Of a stretch of DNA of 64,000 nucleotides, positions 55,501 through 64,000 are shown piece by piece (position 1 is the stretch's first letter; every line of letters starts with the position of its first letter). The translations under genes and the position numbers were made by a program. The DNA comes from Ridgeia piscesae (Eukaryota > Annelida > Polychaeta > Sabellida > Siboglinidae). The DNA lies in assembly GCA_025642075.2 (NCBI GenBank), contig JAODUO010000073.1:1-64000 (forward strand). The letters run 5' to 3'. The notes under the pieces are model-generated. The model searched no databases and was not told the DNA's origin. It saw only the letters and a program-made list of their open reading frames with translations.

Positions 55501-58500
55501 GTTGACCACCTTCCTAGCTGTGTATGTCTGCAGTGATGTTGGCCACCTTCCTAGCTGTGTATGTCTGCAGTGATGTTGCCCACCTTCCTAGCTGTGTATG
55601 CTAGCAGTGATGTTGACCACCTTCCTAGCTGTGTATGTCTGCAGTGATGTCAGCCACCATCCTAGCTGTGTATGCCAGAAGTGATGCTGGCCACCGTCCT
55701 AGCTGTGTACGTGTGCAGTGATGTTGGCCACCGTCCTAGCTGTGTATGCCAGCAGTGATGCTGGCCACCGTCCTAGCTGTGTATGTGTGCAGCGATGTTG
55801 GCCACCGTCCTAGCTGTGTATGCCAGCAGTGATGTTGGCCACCGTCCTAGCTGTGTATGTCTGCAGTGATGTTGGCCACCGTCCTAGCTCTGTGTGTCTG
55901 CAGTGATGTTGGCCACCGTCCTAGCTGTGTATGCCAGCAGTGATGTTGGCCACCTTCCTAGCTCTGTATGCCAGCAGTGATGCTGGCCACCGTCCTAGCT
56001 GTGTATGTGTGCAGCGATGTTGGCCACCGTCCTAGCTGTGTATGCCAGCAGTGATGTTGGCCACCGTCCTAGCTGTGTATGCCAGCAGTGATGCTGGCCA
56101 CCGTCCTAGCTGTGTATGTGTGCAGCGATGCTGGCCACCGTCCTAGCTGTGTATGCCAGCAGTGATGTTGGCCACCGTCCTAGCTGTGTATGTGCAGCGA
56201 TGTTGGCCACCATCCTAGCTGTGTATGTCTGCAGTGATGTTGGCCACCATCCTAGCTGTGTATATCTGCAGCGATGTTGGCCACCGTCCTAGCTGTGTAT
56301 GTCTGCAGCGATGTTGGCCACCATCCTAGCTGTGTATGCCAGCAGTGATGTTGGCCATCGTCCTAGCTGTGTATGCCAGCAGTGATGTTGGCCACCTTCC
56401 TAGCTATGTATGCTAGCAGTGATGTTGGCCACCATCCTAGCTGTGTACATCTGCAGCGATGTTGGCCACCATCCTAGTTGTGTATGCCAGCAGTGATGTT
56501 GGCCACCTTCCTAGCTGTGTATGCCAGCAGTGATGTTGGCCACCATCCTAGCTGTGTATGTCTGCAGTGATGTTGGCCACCGTCCTAGCTGTGTATGCCA
56601 GCAGTGATGTTGGCCATCGTCCTAGCTGTGTATGCCAGCAGTGATGTTGGCCACCTTCCTAGCTGTGTATGCTAGCAGTGATGTTGGCCACCGTCCTAGC
56701 TGTGTATGCCAGCAGTGATGTTGGCCACCTTCCTAGCTGTGTATGCCAGCAGTGATGTTGGCCACCTTCCTAGCTGTGTATGTCTGCATTGATGTTGGCC
56801 ACCGTCCTAGCTGTGTATGTCTGCAGCGATGTTGGCCACCGTCCTAGCTGTGTGTGTCTGCAGTGATGTTGGCCACCTTCCTAGCTGTGTATGTCTGCAG
56901 TGATGTTGGCCACCTTCCTAGCTGTGTATGCTAGCAGTGATGTTGCCCACCTTCCTAGCTGTGTATGCTAGCAGTGATGTTGACCACCTTCCTAGCTGTG
57001 TATGCCAGCAGTGATGTTGGCCACCGTCCTAGCTGTGTATGTCTGCAGTGATGTTGGCCACCTTCCTAGCTGTGTATGCCAGCAGTGATGTTGGCCACCG
57101 TCCTAGCTGTGTATGTCTGCAGTGATGTTGGCCACCGTCCTAGCTGTGTATGCCAGCAGTGATGTTGGCCACCGTCCTAGCTGTGTATGTCTGCAGTGAT
57201 GCTTTGGGCCCCCGTCCTAGCTCTGTGTGTCTGCAGTGATGTTGGCCACCGTCCTAGCTGTGTATGCCAGCAGTGATGTTGGCCACCTTCCTAGCTCTGT
57301 ATGCCAGCAGTGATGCTGGCCACCGTCCTAGCTGTGTATGTGTGCAGCGATGTTGGCCACCGTCCTAGCTGTGTATGCCAGCAGTGATGTTGGCCACCGT
57401 CCTAGCTTTTGGGATGTGCCATGCAGCCGATGTTGGCCACCGTCCTAGCTGTGTATGTGTGCAGCGATGTTGGCCACCGTCCTAGCTGTGTATGCCAGCA
57501 GTGATGTTGGCCACCGTCCTAGCTGTGTATGCTGCAGCGATGTTGGCCACCATCCTAGCTGTGTATGTCTGCAGTGATGTTGGCCACCATCCTAGCTGTG
57601 TATATCTGCAGCGATGTTGGCCACCGTCCTAGCTGTGTATGTCTGCAGCGATGTTGGCCACCATCCTAGCTGTGTATGTCTGCAGTGATGTTGGCCACCG
57701 TCCTAGCTGTGTATGCCAGCAGTGATGTTGGCCACCTTCCTAGCTGTGTATGCTAGCAGTGATGTTGGCCACCATCCTAGCTGTGTATCTGCAGCGATGT
57801 TGGCCACCATCCTAGCTGTGTATGCCAGCAGTGATGTTGGCCACCTTCCTAGCTGTGTATGCCAGCAGTGATGTTGGCCACCATCCTAGCTGTGTATGTC
57901 TGCAGTGATGTTGGCCACCGTCCTAGCTGTGTATGCCAGCAGTGATGTTGGCCATCGTCCTAGCTGTGTATGCCAGCAGTGATGTTGGCCACCTTCCTAG
58001 CTGTGTATGCTAGCAGTGATGTTGGCCACCGTCCTAGCTGTGTATGTCTGCAGTGATGTTGGCCACCTTCCTAGCTGTGTATGCCAGCAGTGATGTTGGC
58101 CACCTTCCTAGCTGTGTATGTCTGCAGTGATGTTGGCCACCGTCCTAGCTGTGTATGTCTGCAGCGATGTTGGCCACCGTCCTAGCTGTGTATGTCTGCA
58201 GTGATGTTGGCCACCGTCCTAGCTGTGTATGTCTGCAGTGATGTTGGCCACCGTCCTAGCTCTGTGTGTCTGCAGTGATGTTGGCCACCGTCCTAGCTCT
58301 GTGTGTCTGCAGTGATGTTGGCCACCATCCTAGCTGTGTATGCCAGCAGTGATGCTGGCCACCATCCTAGCTGTGTACGTGTGCAGTGATGTTGGCCACC
58401 GTCCTAGCTGTGTATGCCAGCAGTGATGCTGGCCACCGTCCTAGCTGTGTATGTGTGCAGCGATGTTGGCCACCGTCCTAGCTGTGTATGCCAGCAGTGA

Positions 58501-61500
58501 TGTTGGCCACCGTCCTAGCTGTGTATGTCTGCAGCGATGTTGGCCACCATCCTAGCTGTGTATGCCAGCAGTGATGTTGGCCATCGTCCTAGCTGTGTAT
58601 GCCAGCAGTGATGTTCGCCACCTTCCTAGCTATGTATGCTAGCAGTGATGTTGGCCACCATCCTAGCTGTGTACATCTGCAGCGATGTTGGCCACCATCC
58701 TAGCTGTGTATGCCAGCAGTGATGTTGGCCACCTTCCTAGCTGTGTATGTCTGCAGTGATGTTGGCCACCGTCCTAGCTGTGTATGCCAGCAGTGATGTT
58801 GGCCACCTTCCTAGCTGTGTATGTCTGCAGTGATGTTGGCCACCATCCTAGCTGTGCATGCCAGCAGTGATGTTGGCCACCGTCCTAGCTGTGTATGCCA
58901 GCAGTGATGTTGGCCACCTTCCTAGCTGTGTATGCTAGCAGTGATGTTGGCCACCGTCCTAGCTGTGTATGTCTGCAGTGATGTTGGCCACCTTCCTAGC
59001 TGTGTATGCTGCAGTGATGTTGGCCACCTTCCTAGCTGTGTATGCAGCAGTGATGTTGGCCACCTTCCTAGCTGTGTATGTCTGCAGTGATGTTGGCCAC
59101 CTTCCTAGCTGTGTATGTCTGCAGTGATGTTGGCCACCTTCCTAGCTGTGTATGCCAGCAGTGATGTTGGCCACCTTCCTAGCTGTGTATGCCAGCAGTG
59201 ATGTTGGCCATTCCTAGCTGTGTATGTCTGCAGTGATGTTGGCCACCTCCTAGCTGTGTATGCAGCAGTGATGTTGGCCACCGTCCTAGCTGTGTATGTG
59301 TGCAGTGATGTTGGCCACCTTCCTAGCTGTGTATGCCAGCAGTGATGTTGGCCACCGTCCTAGCTGTGTATGTTGCAGCGATGTTGGCCACCGTCCTAGC
59401 TGTGTATGCCAGCAGTGATGTTGGCCACCTTCCTAGCTGTGTATGCAGCAGTGATGTTGGCCACCGTCCTAGCTGTGTATGTCTGCAGTGATGTTGGCCA
59501 CCTCCTAGCTGTGTATGCAGCAGTGATGTTGGCCACCTTCCTAGCTGTGTATGCTAGCAGTGATGTTGGCCACCTCCTAGCTGTGTATGTCTGCAGCGAT
59601 GTTGGCCACCTCCTAGCTGTGTATGCCTAGCAGTGATGTTGGCCACCGTCCTAGCTGTGTATGCTAGCAGTGATGTTGGCCACCGTCCTAGCTGTGTATG
59701 TCTGCAGCGATGTTGGCCACCTGTCCTAGCTGTGTATGCCAGCAGTGATGTTGGCCACCTCCTAGCTGTGTATGCTGCAGCTGATGTTGGCCACCTTCCT
59801 AGCTGTGTATGTCTGCAGTGATGTTGGCCACCTCCTAGCTGTGTATGTCTGCAGTGATGTTGGCCACCTCCTAGCTGTGTATGTCTGCAGTGATGTTGGC
59901 CACCATCCTAGCTGTGTATGCAGCAGTGATGTTGGCCACCGTCCTAGCTGTGTATGCTAGCAGTGATGTTGGCCACCTTCCTAGCTGTGTATGCTAGCAG
60001 TGATGTTGGCCACCATCCTAGCTGTGTACATCTGCAGCGATGTTGGCCACCTCCTAGCTGTGTATGCCAGCAGTGATGTTGGCCACCTTCCTAGCTGTGT
60101 ATGCCAGCAGTGATGTTGGCCACCATCCTAGCTGTGTATGTCTGCAGTGATGTTGGCCACCGTCCTAGCTGTGTATGCCAGCAGTGATGTTGGCCACCTT
60201 CCTAGCTGTGTATGCCAGCAGTGATGTTGGCCACCTTCCTAGCTGTGTATGCAGCAGTGATGTTGGCCACCGTCCTAGCTGTGTATGCAGCAGTGATGTT
60301 GGCCACCTTCCTAGCTGTGTATGCCAGCAGTGATGTTGGCCACCTTCCTAGCTGTGTATGTCTGCAGTGATGTTGGCCACCGTCCTAGCTGTGTATGTCT
60401 GCAGCGATGTTGGCCACCTTCCTAGCTGTGTATGTCTGCAGTGATGTTGGCCACCTCCTAGCTGTGTATGTCTGCAGTGATGTTGGCCACCTCCTAGCTC
60501 TGTATGCTGCAGTGATGTTGGCCACCTCCTAGCTGTGTATGCTAGCAGTGATGTTGGCCACCTCCTAGCTGTGTATGCTAGCAGTGATGTTGGCCACCTT
60601 CCTAGCTGTGTATGCTAGCAGTGATGTTGGCCACCGTCCTAGCTGTGTATGCCAGCAGTGATGTTGGCCACCGTCCTAGCTGTGTATGTCTGCAGTGATG
60701 TTGGCCACCGTCCTAGCTGTGTATGTCTGCAGTGATGTTGGCCACCGTCCTAGCTGTGTATGTCTGCAGCGATGTTGGCCACCTCCTAGCTGTGTATGCA
60801 GCAGTGATGTTGGCCATCGTCCTAGCTATGTATGCCAGCAGTGATGTTGCGCCACCTTCCTAGCTATGTATCTGCAGTGATGTTGGCCACCATCCTAGCT
60901 GTGTATCCTGCAGCATATTTGGCCACCATCCTAGCTGTGTATGCCAGCAGTGATGTTGGCCACCTTCCTAGCTGTGTATGTCTGCAGTGATGTTGGCCAC
61001 CGTCCTAGCTGTGTATGCCAGCAGTGATGTTGGCCACCATCCTAGCTGTGTATGTCTGCAGCAATGTTGGCCACCATCCTAGCTGTGCATGCCAGCAGTG
61101 ATGTTGGCCATCGTCCTAGCTGTGTATGCCAGCAGTGATGTTGGCCACCTTCCTAGCTGTGTATGCTAGCAGTGATGTTGGCCACCGTCCTAGCTGTGTA
61201 TGCCAGCAGTGATGTTGGCCACCTTCCTAGCTGTGTATGCCAGCAGTGATGTTGGCCACCGTCCTAGCTGTGTATGTCTGCAGTGATGTTGGCCACCGTC
61301 CTAGCTTTGTATGTCTGCTGCGATGTTGGCCACCGTCCTAGCTGTGTATGTGTGCAGTGATGTTGGCCACCGTCCTAGCTGTGTATGCCAGCAGTGATGT
61401 TGGCCATCGTCCTAGCTGTGTATGCCAGCAGTGATGTTGGCCACCGTCCTAGCTGTGTATGTCTGCAGTGATGTTGGCCACCGTCCTAGCTGTGTATGTC

Positions 61501-63035
61501 TGCAGCGATGTTGGCCACCGTCCTAGCTGTGTATGTGTGCAGTGATGTTGGCCACCTTCCTAGCTGTGTATGCCAGCAGTGATGTTGGCCACCGTCCTAG
61601 CTGTATATGCTAGCAGTGATGTTGGCCACCTTCCTAGCTGTGTATGCCAGCAGTGATGTTGGCCACCTTCCTAGCTGTGTATGCTAGCAGTGATGTTGGC
61701 CACCTTCCTAGCTGTGTATGTCTGCAGTGATGTTGACCACCTTCCTAGCTGTGTATGTCTGCAGTGATGTTGGCCACCTTCCTAGCTGTGTATGTCTGCA
61801 GTGATGTTGGCCACCGTCCTAGCTGTGTATGCTAGCAGTGATGTTGGCCACCATCCTAGCTGTGTATGCTAGCAGTGATGTTGGCCACCGTCCTAGCTGT
61901 GTATGCTAGCAGTGATGTTGGCCACCATCCTAGCTGTGTATGCTAGCAGTGATGTTGACCACCTTCCTAGCTGTGTATGCTAGCAGTGATGTTGGCCACC
62001 TTCCTAGCTGTGTATGTCTGCAGTGATGTTGGCCACCTTCCTAGCTGTGTATGTCTGCAGTGATGTTGGCCACCTTCCTAGCTGTGTATGTCTGCAGTGA
62101 TGTTGGCCACCTTCCTAGCTGTGTATGTCTGCAGTGATGTTGGCCACCTTCCTAGCTGTGTATGTCTGCAGTGATGTTGGCCACCTTCCTAGCTGTGTAT
62201 GTCTGCAGTGATGTTGACCACCTTCCTAGCTGTGTATGCTAGCAGTGATGTTGGCCACCTTCCTAGCTGTGTATGTCTGCAGTGATGTTGGCCACCTTCC
62301 TAGCTGTGTATGTCTGCAGTGATGTTGGCCACCTTCCTAGCTGTGTATGCTAGCAGTGATGTTGACCACCTTCCTAGCTGTGTATGCCAGCAGTGATGTT
62401 GACCACCTTCCTAGCTGTGTATGTCTGCAGTGATGTTGGCCACCTTCCTAGCTGTGTATGCAAGCAGTGATGTTGGCGACCTTCCTAGCTGTGTATGCAA
62501 GCAGTGATGTTGGCCACCTTCCTAGCTGTGTATGCTAGCAGTGATGTTGGCCACCTTCCTAGCTGTGTATGCTAGCAGTGATGTTGACCACCTTCCTAGC
62601 TGTGTATGCAAGCAGTGATGTTGGCCACCTTCCTAGCTGTGTATGCTAGCAGTGATGTTGGCCACCTTCCTAGCTGTGTATGCTAGCAGTGATGTTGGCC
62701 ACCTTCCTAGCTGTGTATGCTAGCAGTGATGTTGACCACCTTCCTAGCTGTGTATGCTAGCAGTGATGTTGGCCACCTTCCTAGCTGTGTATGCTAGCAG
62801 TGATGTTGGCCACCTTCCTAGCTGTGTATGCTAGCAGTGATGTTGGCCTCCTTCCTAGCTGTGTATGCTAGCAGTGATGTTGACCACCTTAATAGCTGTG
62901 TATGCTAGCAGTGATGTTGGCCACCTTCCTAGCTGTGTATGCCAGCAGTGATGTTGGCCACCTTCCTAGCTGTGTATGTCTGCAGTGATGTTGGCCACCT
63001 TCCTAGCTGTGTATGTCTGCAGCGATGTTGGCCAA
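52546..63035. repeat. 37-bp minisatellite/satellite with higher-order structure
   Basis: About 280 units of 37 bp, consensus TGTGTATGTCTGCAGTGATG followed by TTGGCCACCGTCCTAGC. Position-specific variants are ATGTCTGCAG, ATGCCAGCAG, ATGCTAGCAG, ATGTGTGCAG; GTGATG or GCGATG; CCACCGTCC, CCACCTTCC, CCACCATCC or CCATCGTCC; and GTTGACC. Strings of variants recur at long distances. Between about 59190 and 60900 many units lack one or two bases (CCACCTCC, ATGCAGCAG). CCACCTTCC with ATGCTAGCAG dominates the right end. Confidence 0.98.
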
Positions 63036-64000
63036 GCTGCAACATGATCTCTGCATATGTCTTTGTGTCGTTTGTTGCATCTGCCTCAAGAAGAACGAAA
63101 GTATGTTTGATCCTGGCTGTTCTTTGGAAATGTTCACTTGTGCATTGACATCCTTTATAATGCTTGCATCCTGCACATCACTTCTCTGTAGCCAGGAAGG
63201 CCCTGCGCAGGCTGCAAATCTGAACCCACAGCCCACCCCGCACATTACAATTCAGCCCGCAGCCCGCCCTGCATATTGTGCACCTCCTGGCCTGCAGTAA
63301 CTTGGCCCGCAACGTTACTTGGCCTGCAGCCCACCCCGTAGACACTTGGCCCGCAATTCGGGCAGCAGTAATTGATCACAATTCAGCCCGCAGCCTATAA
63401 CAGGTTGAACAGATACCATTGAATAATTAAACATAACTAATCTTTATTGATGTCACAGTTTACTACACCACATGTAGACAGAAAGAGTACACACTTGACA
63501 AGCAGTGATAAGCAGTAGCCAGTGTGGGAAATTCACCCATATGTCTGGTGACATATCCTTGGGCAACCTGCTTCATGACAGTCAGTTTCTCAAGTTGCTT
63601 CCCATGTGCATGTTCCCCCACACAGCATGACTGCACTTTTCTGTATTCTATCAAGTTTTCAATGATCACATCGCAAATGGGACTGTCAACACAGTGGTAC
63701 CATTATGCTAGAAAGGTCTTCCAGTGAACGGATCACGAAGAATAAAATTTCTCAACTACAATCCCACTACATCCAGTGAATCTAAGAACATCAACTGGTG
63801 TCTCTGTTATGTCGAAAACATGGAAATCATAACAACAACAGACTGTCATATATTTGAGCAGTGTAATTTGACGTCATGGCGGAGACACGCTGTTGTCTCA
63901 GAACGAGGCTGATGTCAGCTGATCCAGTAGTGCTGTACGCTGTTTAAGAATAACAGAATACAACATTCACATTCATGTGACCCTGTCTTCTTCGTTATTT
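63036..64000. other. Right-hand unique flank
   Basis: At 63190-63390 there are degenerate repeats of CCCGCAGCCCACCCCG and ACTTGGCCCGCAA. The minus strand is open from about 63700 to 63463 (IENLIEYRKVQSCCVGE, LEKLTVMKQVAQGYVTRHMG) without a recognised family. Nothing else supported. Confidence 0.35.

Noticed and set aside
26390..63035. CRISPR-like arrays
   Set aside because: All repeats are contiguous minisatellites without unique spacers, and the sequence is eukaryotic.

Overview
The window is animal nuclear DNA, probably from a marine invertebrate and most likely a mollusc. That placement is inference. It rests on GT-AG spliced exons, on the transposon mix (FLYWCH-type and other MULEs, piggyBac, PIF/Harbinger, an endonuclease-bearing non-LTR LINE) and on multi-copy gene families typical of lophotrochozoan genomes. 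There is no sign of a prokaryotic operon, CRISPR array or phage. About 44% of the window is minisatellite.

Layout. 1-5992 is a near-perfect inverted repeat around a 15-bp minisatellite. Both arms carry exons 2 and 3 of RTRAF, and exon 1 lies just outside the right arm at 6796-6856 (minus). A ~1.06 kb intergenic region then leads to the first coding exon of TBCB at 7914-8033 (plus), so RTRAF and TBCB are head to head. From 9.1 to 30.3 kb the sequence is mostly transposon relics: a LINE ORF2 (9.1-12.0 kb), a decayed cysteine-rich exon (13.2-13.6 kb), a FLYWCH-MULE (14.8-17.4 kb), a spliced piggyBac transposase (17.9-19.8 kb), a multi-copy gene relic split by a 2-kb TIR element (20.6-24.5 kb), a Harbinger fragment (25.4-25.7 kb) and a second MULE split by a 42-bp minisatellite (25.85-28.05 kb). 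A compact three-exon gene with matching splice phases, predicted at 86 aa, lies at 28.9-30.3 kb (minus).

From 31.4 kb onward arrays dominate: 36-bp (32.06-32.43 kb), 30-bp in two blocks (33.05-37.58 and 38.10-40.91 kb), 63-bp (42.7-42.9 kb), 33-bp (42.9-46.6 kb), 40-bp (49.6-51.05 kb) and 37-bp (52.55-63.03 kb, about 280 units with higher-order duplications). Between them are a LINE ORF1 relic, an exon resembling the P2X7-type cysteine/zinc C-terminal domain, a MADF-like exon, a Harbinger transposase and a fragment of another multi-copy family.

The most notable points are the RTRAF palindrome, which is either a real inverted duplication or an assembly fold-back; a minisatellite whose unit looks copied from the codons of the MULE it interrupts; the unrecognised three-exon gene; and repeated signs that assembly and consensus quality are poor inside the arrays. 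Only RTRAF, TBCB and the three-exon gene look like functional host genes. No coherent multi-gene pathway is visible.
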